NCBI RefSeq assembly: GCF_900637295.1
Contig: NZ_LR134363.1
Location: 1,612,001-1,676,000 of the forward strand
Length of the DNA: 64,000 nt
From: Actinomyces slackii
GTDB taxonomy: Bacteria > Actinomycetota > Actinomycetes > Actinomycetales > Actinomycetaceae
Reading direction: 5' to 3'
Position numbers and translations under genes: made by a program. Positions 55,806 to 63,285 of this stretch are shown piece after piece. The notes below the pieces were generated by a model. That model made no database searches. It was given only the letters and a program-made list of their open reading frames with translations, and had not been told where the DNA came from. Every line of letters begins with the position of its first letter. The stretch's first letter is position 1.

Positions 55806-56668
55806 CGGTTTACAGGGCCTCGGCTGGGCAGGTGTGCCAGGGAGCTGGTGTTGTCCAGCTCGATGTAGAGGCTGCCGGTTCGGGCCAGGCGCACGGTGCC
55901 AATGGCGATGGCGTGGTGGCCTTCGAGGCTGCCGATGCTGGTGTCGAGATTGTCCTGGACGGCGCTGGCCTGGTCGGCGCGGATCATGATGGCGGCCGTC
56001 TGGCGGGGGCTCGTGCCCGGGGTGGGTTGGATGTGGAGGAAGACGCTTCGGGTGGCGATGTACTCCTGGTAGCCGGTGATGCGCCCGTGCAGGCAGGTGT
56101 GCAGGCCACTGTCCGCGGCGGTGATCGTGTTCAGCGGCCTGAGGATGCGGCTTGCGCGGCCCTTGGTGCCGTCAGGCAGCACGAGGATGGCCCGGGGGTC
56201 GACCTGGTTGTTGATGGCGCGCTTGAGCAGTGCGGTCAGGCGCATGGTGCGGCTGGTGGTGCGGCGGGAGCGGCGGTTTGCAGGGGTTGCTGTGGTCATG
56301 GTCCTGCGTGCCGCGGGGCTGGGGCGGGTAGAGGTCCTGGGGTCCATGGGTGAGTTAGTCGGATCTGGGTCGATGATGACCAGTTCGGGTCCAGTGTGCC
56401 TGGTACGCGTGGTGGTGGAGCCGTCACGGCGCGCCCTGCGCCGGCCTGTGGTGGCGGCCGCGCCCTCGTCACATCCGTCGATGTGGCCCCTGGCCCAGAA
56501 GTGGGGCCGTACGTAGGGGGAGCCGATGGCCCTGGGGCCAGCCTGGGCGGTGCAGTGGGCGCCATCGGGCCCGATGCCCGGGCATGTCAGGGGCTGCGGG
56601 GGATGCGGCATGGTCTTGTAGGTATCGATGCTGATGATCCGCTTGTCGGGGGTCAGAGCGTGGCGCAT
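55802..56668 (-). CDS. hypothetical accessory protein with Cys/His cluster
   Basis: The 288-residue basic protein is not recognised. The N-terminal part has a possible metal site (LTCPGIGPDGAHCTAQAG, then HFWARGHIDGCDEGA, about residues 27-70). The middle is Arg/Thr/Pro-rich and looks disordered (about 75-140). The C-terminal half (about 145-285) appears folded, with RAILVLPDGTKGRASRIL and RSVFLHIQPTPG. The start at 56668 is chosen because GGAAGG precedes it by seven bases; a first ATG is at 56683. The gene sits between two insertion sequences in the accessory segment. A role in a mobile element or defence is possible but unsupported. Confidence 0.55.
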   Translation of the reverse strand: MRHALTPDKRIISIDTYKTMPHPPQPLTCPGIGPDGAHCTAQAGPRAIGSPYVRPHFWARGHIDGCDEGAAATTGRRRARRDGSTTTRTRHTGPELVIIDPDPTNSPMDPRTSTRPSPAARRTMTTATPANRRSRRTTSRTMRLTALLKRAINNQVDPRAILVLPDGTKGRASRILRPLNTITAADSGLHTCLHGRITGYQEYIATRSVFLHIQPTPGTSPRQTAAIMIRADQASAVQDNLDTSIGSLEGHHAIAIGTVRLARTGSLYIELDNTSSLAHLPSRGPVNR

Positions 56669-56862
56669 GGCTTTGCCTTCCATGTTCTGGAGTGGGGCAG
56701 GCGGTCTGCCTCTGCTTCATCGGGGTGCGACATTGGCGGCGCTGTGGCCGGGTGGGGGAGGTCCCGGCAGGCCTCTCCCCACCTGCTGCCCGGGATGGGG
56801 TGAGTGGTGTTTCTCGGACAGGGGAGGATTTTCATCCTCCTTTGATTCGATAGGATGGAGCC

Positions 56863-57147
56863 ATGTCAAGGGCAAAGTACTCTGATGAGTTCAAGGAACA
56901 AGTGGTGCGCGAGGTGATCGAGAAGGAACGGTCGATCGCGTCGGTGGCCGCTTCCTACGAGTTGGTGCCCCAGACGGTGGGCAACTGGGTCGCGAAGCAC
57001 AGGAAGGAGCACGGCAGCGCTGAGGAAAGAGAAGCGGTTGCCGAAGCCGAGGAGGTAGCCCGCCTGAGGAAACAGGTCCGCGAGCTGCAGCAGGAGAACG
57101 AGTTCCTGAAAAAAGCGGCGGCCTTCTTCGCGAAGGAACAGCGGTGA
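56863..57147 (+). CDS. IS3-family transposase OrfA
   Basis: The 94-residue DNA-binding subunit has an HTH (RSIASVAASYELVPQTVGNWVAKH, about 25-50) and a C-terminal leucine-zipper-like coil (VARLRKQVRELQQENEFLKKA). The A6G slippery run near its end allows a -1 shift into orfB. The stop overlaps the orfB GTG by four bases. Confidence 0.93.
   Translation: MSRAKYSDEFKEQVVREVIEKERSIASVAASYELVPQTVGNWVAKHRKEHGSAEEREAVAEAEEVARLRKQVRELQQENEFLKKAAAFFAKEQR
57109..57115 (+). other. programmed -1 frameshift site of the IS3 element
   Basis: AAAAAAG lies in orfA just before its end, and the -1 frame is open from here into orfB. This is the standard IS3 arrangement to make the OrfAB transposase. A shift here is inferred from the family. 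Confidence 0.75.
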
Positions 57148-58028
57148 GTCACAAGTATGCGCTCATCAATCGCGAGGAAGGCAACTACCCGATCGTCTCG
57201 ATGTGCCGGTGGTCGAAGGTCTCCCGTTCGGGCTACTACTCCTGGCGGGACCGGCCACAATCGGCGACCTCAATGAGAAGGGAAGAGCTGACGGCCCTGA
57301 TCAAGGCCGAGTTCGAGGCCTCGGACGGCACCTACGGGTACCGCAGGATTACCGCCCGTCTGGGGCGCAGAGGCGTGGTGGCGCACCATGACACCGTGCG
57401 CTCCATCATGCGCGAGCGCGGCCTGGTGGCCGCTCAGCCTCGCCGAAGGACTCGCACCACCACCCCGGCGGCCGACCTGAAGGAGTGGCCAGACCTGGTG
57501 GAGCGCGACTTCACCGCCACGGCGCCAGGAACCAAGTGGGTCGGGGACATCACCTATATCCGCACCTGGGTGGGATTCGTCTACCTGGCCACCGTCCTGG
57601 ACTGCGCCACGAAGAAGGTCGTGGGCTATGCGATGGCTGATCACATGCGCACTGAGCTTGTCTGCCAGGCTATTGATATGGCGGTGCGCAACTGCCCGCC
57701 GGTGACAGGAACGACGATCTTTCACTCCGACCGGGGGTCGCAGTACACCTGTCAGAAATTCGCTGAGCACCTGGGCGCCTATGGTATTCGCTTGTCGGTG
57801 GGCAGGACCGGGGTGTGCTGGGACAATGCGTGGGCGGAGTCCTTCAATGCCACGCTCAAGAATGAGAGGGTGCACCGGATGGTGTATCCCACACGGGGCA
57901 AGGCCATGAATGATATTGCCTCATGGATCGAGCTGGTCTACAATCACACCCGGCTGCATTCTTCTCTGGGATATCGCACTCCTAACGAGGTGGAGCGCGA
58001 GCTCCTGGACCACAAGAAGGCAGCCTGA
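57144..58028 (+). CDS. IS3-family transposase OrfB
   Basis: The 294-residue catalytic part has an HTH_21-like region (YGYRRITARLGRRGVVAHHDTVRSIMRERGL) and the rve integrase core: WVGDITYIRT (first Asp), FHSDRGSQYT (second Asp) and DNAWAESFNATLKNE (Glu). It is intact. It is translated either from the GTG overlapping orfA or as the OrfAB fusion through the frameshift site. Confidence 0.94.
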   Translation: MSHKYALINREEGNYPIVSMCRWSKVSRSGYYSWRDRPQSATSMRREELTALIKAEFEASDGTYGYRRITARLGRRGVVAHHDTVRSIMRERGLVAAQPRRRTRTTTPAADLKEWPDLVERDFTATAPGTKWVGDITYIRTWVGFVYLATVLDCATKKVVGYAMADHMRTELVCQAIDMAVRNCPPVTGTTIFHSDRGSQYTCQKFAEHLGAYGIRLSVGRTGVCWDNAWAESFNATLKNERVHRMVYPTRGKAMNDIASWIELVYNHTRLHSSLGYRTPNEVERELLDHKKAA

Positions 58029-58086
58029 CCAACACAACACACAGTCCGAAAAACACCCAGCAGTCCAGGACTTGGTGCGGGCGTCG

Positions 58087-58902
58087 CTAGAGCCTGGGCC
58101 TCTGGTAGCGGGTCTGGTGCGGTTCGGGGGCTGGTGGAGGCGTCGACTGGCTGGTGCTGCTGGGTGTCTGGGTGGTGGCCTGGGATGGGGGTTGGAGCAT
58201 CTGGTAGATGTGCCGGGCACGTTCCAGGGCCGCGTCGGCGACGGTGGTGGGGCGGTGCTGGAGGGCGTGGGTGAGAACTACAGCCAGGACCTGTGGTCGG
58301 GGCCTGGTGGTGCCGGGTTGGGGCATGGCGTCCTGGCTGGCCCGGTTCCAGGTGTCGGGGTCGATGGAGGCCCAGTTGACCTGATAGCGGGTGGGGATCA
58401 GGATGCGGTCGATGAAGGCCTTGGTAGTACGGCCGTTGCCCTCCCGGAAGGGGTGGGCGTAGTTGAGTAGGGCGATGGTCCAGGCGGTGCAGGTGATGGT
58501 GTCGTCGCGGTCGAGGCGGGCCCAGGGGACGCGGATGTTATGGCGGGTCATGGCGGCCAGGGCCCGGGTGATGCCGTCGGGGGCGGTGGCGAACAGTGAG
58601 GCCTCCTTGCCCATGTTGACGGTGCGGTACTGGCCGGCCCAGGGGTAGATGTCCTGGAAGAGGTGGTGGTGGACGGCGCGGACCTCGGCGTCGTCGAGGG
58701 TTGGGGCGATGAGGTCGGGGTTGTGGGCGAGCTCGGTGGCCCGGTTGAAGGTCAGGGTGTACTCGGCTGCGGTCAGGCGGTTGTCGTCGTGCTCGTCAAG
58801 GAGGTTGCGCAGGGTGCCGTCGATGGTGCCGTCGGGGTGGGTGACGACGGTGTCGGGGTAGAGGTAGGCGAGCCAGCGCTGGCGCTGGGTGCTAGACGGC
58901 AC
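58087..58902 (-). CDS. Fic/DOC-family protein (toxin component)
   Basis: Fic proteins transfer AMP or another nucleotide part to target proteins. The 271-residue protein has the active-site motif HPFREGNGRTTK (His at about 130) and the flap LFATAPDGITRALAAM upstream. The Pro/Gln-rich C-terminal tail (about 220-271) is unconserved. I chose GTG 58902, which overlaps the antitoxin stop by 11 bases; the frame continues to an ATG at 58998, which would overlap more. The neighbour upstream resembles VbhA antitoxins, so this is a class I Fic toxin-antitoxin pair. The inhibitory helix is expected on the partner, as no (S/T)xxxE(G/N) is visible here. Confidence 0.87.
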   Translation of the reverse strand: MPSSTQRQRWLAYLYPDTVVTHPDGTIDGTLRNLLDEHDDNRLTAAEYTLTFNRATELAHNPDLIAPTLDDAEVRAVHHHLFQDIYPWAGQYRTVNMGKEASLFATAPDGITRALAAMTRHNIRVPWARLDRDDTITCTAWTIALLNYAHPFREGNGRTTKAFIDRILIPTRYQVNWASIDPDTWNRASQDAMPQPGTTRPRPQVLAVVLTHALQHRPTTVADAALERARHIYQMLQPPSQATTQTPSSTSQSTPPPAPEPHQTRYQRPRL

Positions 58903-59140
58903 GTGCGGTGGTGAGGATGGTGGCTCTGTCAGCTGATCTGCGGGCGGCCTGGAGGGGTGTGAGGTCGCCGTGGTGGACGGCGATGAGGTCGGCGACATCT
59001 TCGCGGCTGGGGACCCATCCCTCGTGCCAGTTGGCGGCGAGGCTCTGGATGAAGATGTCCTTGTCAGCCGGGGTGAGCGTGGCGAACAGGTCGGGCCACC
59101 ACAGGTCGGGGGTGAAGGGGGCGTGCTGGCTGGTACTCAC
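58892..59140 (-). CDS. VbhA-like antitoxin of the Fic protein
   Basis: The 82-residue protein precedes and overlaps the fic gene. The helix SLAANWHEGWVPSREDVADLIAVHHGDLT matches the shape of VbhA-type antitoxins, where an EG pair following a Ser/Thr helix inserts into the Fic active site. Here EG is present, but the residue four before the Glu is Ala instead of Ser or Thr. The GTG start has AGGAGGAG three bases upstream. The short C-terminus (LQAARRSADRATILTTARAV) replaces the usual end. Confidence 0.78.
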   Translation of the reverse strand: MSTSQHAPFTPDLWWPDLFATLTPADKDIFIQSLAANWHEGWVPSREDVADLIAVHHGDLTPLQAARRSADRATILTTARAV

Positions 59141-59613
59141 GGGCTCCTCCTGGCGTCGCCGGGCGTCTGCATGGCGCCCATTGTACCGATTCCACTGTTC
59201 ATCGATGGTCTGGGCCGGTTGTCAGAGCCTGGCCGCCAGCGTGCCCCCGGGGTGCGACACGAACCCGGAGGCACGCCAGGAACGCTTGCATTGCAGTGGT
59301 TCTAAGTGTTGCAAGTGTTTGAAGAGTATGCGGTGATGGCAGTGCTCAGGTGAGTGGCCGGCCTGTGGGGATGACGGCGGCGGGGGGGTGCTTAGGGACC
59401 TCAGGCATGATAGAACCCCGACATGGTGCGAAGTGGTCAACTCACTCGCAGCCATTGCCGGGGTCCTGATCTGCTTGCTTCAGTACCTCAGGGCCTGAGC
59501 CCCTCGGGAGCCATCCAGCTGCAACTGGGTGGCTCCCTCACATTATGGATGATCTGTGGTGCCGTGTCCACGTCGCGACGAGACTCATCGTGGATGCCCG
59601 CGAAGGAGGTCCC
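59141..59613. other. non-coding accessory gap left of the DDE-integrase IS
   Basis: I see no supported gene. It should hold the antitoxin promoter at its left end. Its last part, 59576-59610, is the displaced 3' end of the NYN gene cut by the IS. That stretch contains a 28-base sequence also found at 61678-61705. Confidence 0.5.
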
Positions 59614-60995
59614 GTGCCTCATGTGGAAGTGCCCGCGAAATCCGCGGACCGTGGTGGGCATGGGAAGCGAGTTGTCGATGGGGGCTAGGGCTGAGATCAC
59701 CAGGAAGTACGCCACGGCGTATGCCAGGGCGTCCAAGGGCGATAAGGGGCGGATGCTCGACGAGGTGTGCGCGGTGACTGGCTGGAGCCGGGACAACGCG
59801 CGCAGGCGCCTGACCCAGGCCGCCAAGCGCCCTGGCGGGGCCAAGAAGGAGGCGCCCAGGCCCAGGGGCCGCAAGTACTCCTATGACGCCCTGAAGGTCC
59901 TGCAAAAGGTGTGGGCGGCCAGTGGCGGGCAGTGCGGCAAGTACCTGGCGGCGTCCATGCCGCTGCTGCTCGACCTGCTCCAGTCCCACGGGGAGCTGGA
60001 TGACGAGCCCCGATACACGCCCCAGGTGCGGGCAGAGCTGGAGGCCATGAGTGCGGCGACCATCGACCGGTACCTGGCCCCAGTACGCGCCAAGGACCCC
60101 GTCCGGGGGATCAGCACCACCAAGGCCGGGCCGCTGCTGCGCAACTCGATCACCATCCGCAAGGCCGGTGACGAGATCGAGGCCGCCCCGGGGTTCTTCG
60201 AGGTCGACACCGTCGCCCACTGCGGCCCGGTCCTCAAGGGCGAGTTCGCCCGGACCCTGAACATGACCGACGTGCTCACCGGGTGGGTGTTCACCCGCAC
60301 GATGCGCAACAACGCGGAGAAGCACATCATTGCCGCCCTGGACGCAGCCATCGACGCCGTCCCGTTCCCGCTGCTGGGCATGGACTTCGACAACGGCAGC
60401 GAGTTCATCAACCACGGGGTCGTGGCATGGGCCGGCAACCTGGGCATCTACTTCACCAGGGCCCGGCCCTACCGCAAGAACGACCAGGCGACCATCGAGT
60501 CCAAGAACAACCATCTCGTGCGCCGCTACGGCTTCTACTACCGGTACGACACCGACACCGAGCGCGCCACCCTGAACCGCCTGTGGTCCCTGGTCGACGA
60601 CCGCCTCAACTTCCTGACACCCACCCGCAAGCCCGTCGGGTGGGGCACCGACAAGGCCGGGCGGCGCAAGCGCCTCTACGACGCCCCCGCCACCCCGCTG
60701 GAGCGGCTCCTGTCCACTGATGCCCTGACCGGCCAGCACAAGGATGAGCTGATCGCCTACCGCGACAGCCTCAACCCCGCCAAGATCGCCAGGCGCATCC
60801 ACGACCTTCAGGCCTCCCTGATCATGCAGGCCAAGACCAAGACCGACGAGCTCTACGCCGCCCAGATCCCCAGCGCCCTGCCCGACGTCCACCACAGCAT
60901 CCGCGTCAAGAAAGCCTCCCGACACCCCACCCGTTTTGCGGGCATTCCTACATGAGGCACGGAGAAGATTTCGCGGGCACCTTGACATGAGGCAC
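59614..60995 (+). mobile_element. DDE-integrase insertion sequence (ISNCY-like)
   Basis: The 1382-base element has inverted ends that start GTGCCTCATGT and share GTGCCCGCGAAATC further in. CCC flanks both sides (59611-59613, 60996-60998), a likely 3-base duplication. The right end carries a second copy of the terminal motif just inside the first (about 60935-60960). It inserted into the 3' end of an NYN gene. Confidence 0.82.
59660..60955 (+). CDS. integrase-core transposase
   Basis: The 431-residue protein has an N-terminal helical DNA-binding part (MGARAEITRKYATAYARASKGDKGRMLDEVCAVTGWSRDNARRRL) and a DDE core with FFEVDTVAHCG, LLGMDFDNGSEFIN and NDQATIESKNNHLVRR as the three acidic motifs. 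The frame is open to 59423, but the start at 59660 (MGSELS) lies inside the IS end and fits the domain. It is not of the IS3 or IS630 type; I think it belongs to the ISNCY group, but the exact family is uncertain. Confidence 0.85.
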   Translation: MGSELSMGARAEITRKYATAYARASKGDKGRMLDEVCAVTGWSRDNARRRLTQAAKRPGGAKKEAPRPRGRKYSYDALKVLQKVWAASGGQCGKYLAASMPLLLDLLQSHGELDDEPRYTPQVRAELEAMSAATIDRYLAPVRAKDPVRGISTTKAGPLLRNSITIRKAGDEIEAAPGFFEVDTVAHCGPVLKGEFARTLNMTDVLTGWVFTRTMRNNAEKHIIAALDAAIDAVPFPLLGMDFDNGSEFINHGVVAWAGNLGIYFTRARPYRKNDQATIESKNNHLVRRYGFYYRYDTDTERATLNRLWSLVDDRLNFLTPTRKPVGWGTDKAGRRKRLYDAPATPLERLLSTDALTGQHKDELIAYRDSLNPAKIARRIHDLQASLIMQAKTKTDELYAAQIPSALPDVHHSIRVKKASRHPTRFAGIPT

Positions 60996-61578
60996 CCCGG
61001 ATCCTCTTCTCGGTCCGGATCCTGCCCATGGTCCAGCTCGAGGCGGGGTCGAACCACTTGGCGGCCTCAACCTTGCTCCTTCCGATGCGTGCGGCGGCGT
61101 CGAGCGCCGGAGCCAGGTCGGTGTCACGGGAGGCCAGAACAACGACGTCATAGTGGCCCGAGCGCGCGAGGTCGACGAGGGCCAGCGCGCACAGGACATC
61201 GACGCCCTTCTCCCGGCGGGAGCTGCGCACCGGGGTCTTGACCCCGTCGCGGTACTCCCAGGTGTACTTCAGCGGCCGTAGGGTCACATCGACGACACCG
61301 TGATGTCCTCGCTCCCACTGCGACTTCTGAGCCTGGTTGCGTCGGTACGCATCGGGGTCATCCTCTGGGATCGGAAGACCTCGGAAGACCTCAACCCGTT
61401 CCACGGACGCATGCCGGCCTGCATCGTCCACCTTGGCGTTGCGTGCAAGCGCCAACTGGCAGGCGAAACGGTAGGGGTCGATCAGGCCCTCCTCATACGG
61501 TCTGCCCGGGAGAAAGAGCGACGCGCCGGTGAGGTGCACGTTCTGGTAGTCGATGACGACGGCCATTGTGAGAGCCAC
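60996..61578 (-). pseudogene. NYN-domain protein 1, 3' end displaced by IS
   Basis: NYN domains are PIN-like RNase folds. This protein shows the motif series AVVIDYQNVHL, EKGVDVLCALALVDLA and VVVLASRDTDLAPAL, which are the usual acidic metal sites. GTG 61578 is the start, with GAGAGG five bases upstream. After RIRTEKRI the frame runs into the IS and stops at 60853 with an IS-derived tail. If the IS and one CCC are removed, the frame continues DLLRGHPR and stops at 59585, so the native protein was about 203 residues. The tail lost is short, and the NYN core is complete, so the product could still be active. Confidence 0.8.
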
Positions 61579-61604
61579 GGGAACCTCTCCGGAGAAAATT
61601 TAGA

Positions 61605-61631
61605 CCCCGCCAGTCCCGGAGGACGGCGGGG
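61605..61631 (-). promoter_or_regulatory. 5'-UTR hairpin of NYN gene 1
   Basis: On the minus strand CCCCGCC + GTCC, loop TCCG, GGAC + bulged T + GGCGGGG folds into an 11-bp hairpin. It begins 12 bases after the -10 box and ends 26 bases before the start codon. A weak T-rich stretch follows. Its partner with a compensating pair change is at 63094-63120. Confidence 0.8.
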
Positions 61632-61643
61632 AGTTATGGTCCT

Positions 61644-61672
61644 ACCGTACGCGTCCGATGCTGGCCACGCAA
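61644..61672 (-). promoter_or_regulatory. promoter of NYN gene 1
   Basis: On the minus strand TTGCGT (61667-61672), 17 bases, TACGGT (61644-61649). The same spacing and the same distance to the hairpin are found before NYN gene 2. Confidence 0.65.
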
Positions 61673-61677
61673 TCCCT

Positions 61678-61705
61678 CGACGAGACTCATCGTGGATGCT
61701 CGCGA
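61678..61705. repeat. 28-base direct repeat flanking NYN gene 1
   Basis: CGACGAGACTCATCGTGG and the next 10 bases match 59576-59603 at 27 of 28 positions. The other copy is the native 3' end of NYN gene 1, so this one is probably the remnant 3' end of a lost tandem NYN gene. Confidence 0.7.
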
Positions 61706-61749
61706 GGATCGTGGACCGTGGCGGGCATGGCGTCGGCCACATGAGTGGC

Positions 61750-61800
61750 CGGCTGGCCGGGAGCCTGGCCCGGGCGTGCCGAGGGCCTCAGGTCTCCACC
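61750..61800. repeat. remnant matching the nhaA 3' flank
   Basis: These 51 bases match 63248-63298 (the nhaA stop and downstream flank) at 46 positions. On the minus strand the frame before the stop reads AEYNAALTAVET, similar to the NhaA end EAANEALAEVKS. It is evidence of a segmental duplication. Confidence 0.65.
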
Positions 61801-61913
61801 GCTGTCAGTGCGGCGTTGTACTCCGCGATGGGGCGCTTTCTCTGAAGGCCTGTCATATAACGATTTCCGATGGGTCGTTTTGCGTAGAGTGCACGGTGGG
61901 CGCGGCCAGCGCT

Positions 61914-62410
61914 TCATACCCGTTCCAGGGAGCGGGAGGTGAGGTAGATGCCCCTGCGCCGGAAGGCCTCGGGGCTCTCGACGCGAGCCTTGGACCGAGC
62001 TGAGGCGGGGATGTCGGGATACCAGGCGTCCGTGGTCCGGGTGGGGCTGTGGGCCCAGGCGGGTGATTGCCAGCCGTCTCGGGCTGCCAAGTGGTCCGCC
62101 AAGGCGGCAAGGGCGGCGTCGATCTGGGGGCTGCCGGTGGGCGGGGCTCCTCTTCGAAGAACCTCGCCGCCAGCAGGAGGCCGCCTCGGCGCAGGGTTGA
62201 CGTGTAGTCGTCCAGTGATTGCAGGACGATGTAGCGCCACAGTGCGTCGGGCCCGTCACCCAGCGCGAGGAGCCTTGTGCACTGGGCTGCATTGCCAGCG
62301 GCGGTGTGGCGCAGGCCGATGCCAGCGTGCTGGTCAGGGCTTGGTGGTGGCGCAGCCTGGGCTTGTTCCAGGAGGCTGGCGATGCTCAGGCGTGGGCCCT
62401 TATACGGCAT
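61914..62410 (-). pseudogene. frameshifted accessory protein (AbiE/DUF6036-associated type)
   Basis: The first frame starts at ATG 62410 (AAGGAGG five bases upstream) with MPYKGPRLSIASLLEQAQ and ALWRYIVLQSLDDYTSTLRRGGLLLAARFFEE. The homologous continuation GSPQIDAALAALADHLAARDGW and ESPEAFRRRGIYLTSRSLERV is in another frame, ending at 61914. The shift lies near 62143-62152 in a C/G run. Proteins of this build often accompany DUF6036 nucleotidyltransferases of AbiE-like systems, which is from memory of the family; no such partner is present here. It could also be a sequencing error in the run. Confidence 0.6.
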
Positions 62411-62496
62411 GGCGTCCTCCTTCCGATCGCACCGTGTACAGGGATTCGATCGTATCGGGTCCTTTTCTGGCCACTGGGTGACCCTGAGCCCCGTCT

Positions 62497-63069
62497 TCAG
62501 TTGAGTCCCGCATAGTCAGTCAGGTCCTGGACGCTGAGGAAATCGCCCTCGTTGAGGAACTGGCACCAGGGGATCTGGGTGTTGCCGACACGAAGGCGAC
62601 GGCCTCCGCTCCAGCAGGCGAGTTCGATGTGGCAACTGGTCTTCTGGTAGACGAACTCGATGGCTGGGAGGATGTCCTTGTCGCTGGTGAAGACGATCGC
62701 GGCGTCGATGTCGCCCCTGATAGCGTATTTGACCAGGTCGACGGCGAGAGCGACGTCGATCCCCTTCTCCGATGCGGGGACGCTGGGCCACTGGGGCGGG
62801 TACTGGAGGTTGCGTCGCACCACGGTCGCTCCCGTCGCCTCCCATTCGGCTGTTTGGCGGTCGTTGGCCCGGGCGGAGACTGACTGTCGCGTCGGGTTTG
62901 GGCGGCCGCGGTAGACGAGGGTCTCGACAAGCATGCTGGGACGCAGGCGACGGTTGACAAGGAGGTCGGCTGTGGCCTTGGGCCAGATGTGTCCGTCGCT
63001 GGTCGCGAAGCAGCGCCTCGCCCAGCCGCTGACATTCTGGTAGTCGAAGAAAACGGCGACGCGATCCAT
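62497..63069 (-). CDS. NYN-domain protein 2
   Basis: The 190-residue protein has the same motif series as NYN gene 1: AVFFDYQNVSG, EKGIDVALAVDLVKYA and AIVFTSDKDILPAIE, so the acidic sites of the PIN-like RNase fold are intact. Elsewhere the two proteins differ widely. The start at 63069 (MDRVAVFF) has GAGG five bases before it, in the same GAGGTxCCC context as NYN gene 1; the frame is open to 63102 but that would start inside the leader. The predicted role is RNA cleavage; the target is unknown. It is preceded by a promoter and a terminator-like hairpin. Confidence 0.87.
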   Translation of the reverse strand: MDRVAVFFDYQNVSGWARRCFATSDGHIWPKATADLLVNRRLRPSMLVETLVYRGRPNPTRQSVSARANDRQTAEWEATGATVVRRNLQYPPQWPSVPASEKGIDVALAVDLVKYAIRGDIDAAIVFTSDKDILPAIEFVYQKTSCHIELACWSGGRRLRVGNTQIPWCQFLNEGDFLSVQDLTDYAGLN

Positions 63070-63086
63070 GGGTACCTCATTCGGGC

Positions 63087-63120
63087 AAAAAAACCCCGCC
63101 AATCCCGGAGGATGGCGGGG
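63087..63120 (-). promoter_or_regulatory. 5'-UTR hairpin with U-tract before NYN gene 2
   Basis: On the minus strand CCCCGCC + ATCC, loop TCCG, GGAT + bulged T + GGCGGGG (63094-63120), followed by seven T (63087-63093). It has the form of an intrinsic terminator placed between promoter and ribosome-binding site, so it may be an attenuator, or it may end the nhaA transcript. Confidence 0.8.
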
Positions 63121-63132
63121 CAGAATGAGGTA

Positions 63133-63161
63133 ACGATATCGCGTCAGGGCAGTACCTGCAA
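63133..63161 (-). promoter_or_regulatory. promoter of NYN gene 2
   Basis: On the minus strand TTGCAG (63156-63161), 17 bases, TATCGT (63133-63138), with 12 bases to the hairpin. Confidence 0.65.
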
Positions 63162-63285
63162 CACGCCGACCAGGCTCAGGACGTGCCCGCGAGGGTCGTG
63201 GACCGTGGCTGTCGCCTCACGTCACGGACTTGGGCCGCTTCGGCGCCCGGCTGTCCGGGAGCCTGGCCCGGGGGTGCTGAGGGCC

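Larger units (their letters stand above)
56801..58062 (+). mobile_element. IS3-family insertion sequence
   Basis: The 1262-base element has imperfect 19-base inverted ends that match at 15 positions (TGAGTGGTGTTTCTCGGAC on the left, TGCTGGGTGTTTTTCGGAC on the right, read inward). They start with TG as usual for IS3. It carries overlapping orfA and orfB. I see no clear 3-base target duplication, so later rearrangement at one end is possible. Confidence 0.85.

Noticed and set aside
60853-60995. C-terminal extension of NYN protein 1
   Set aside because: It is translated from the inverted end and coding region of the IS, not native sequence.
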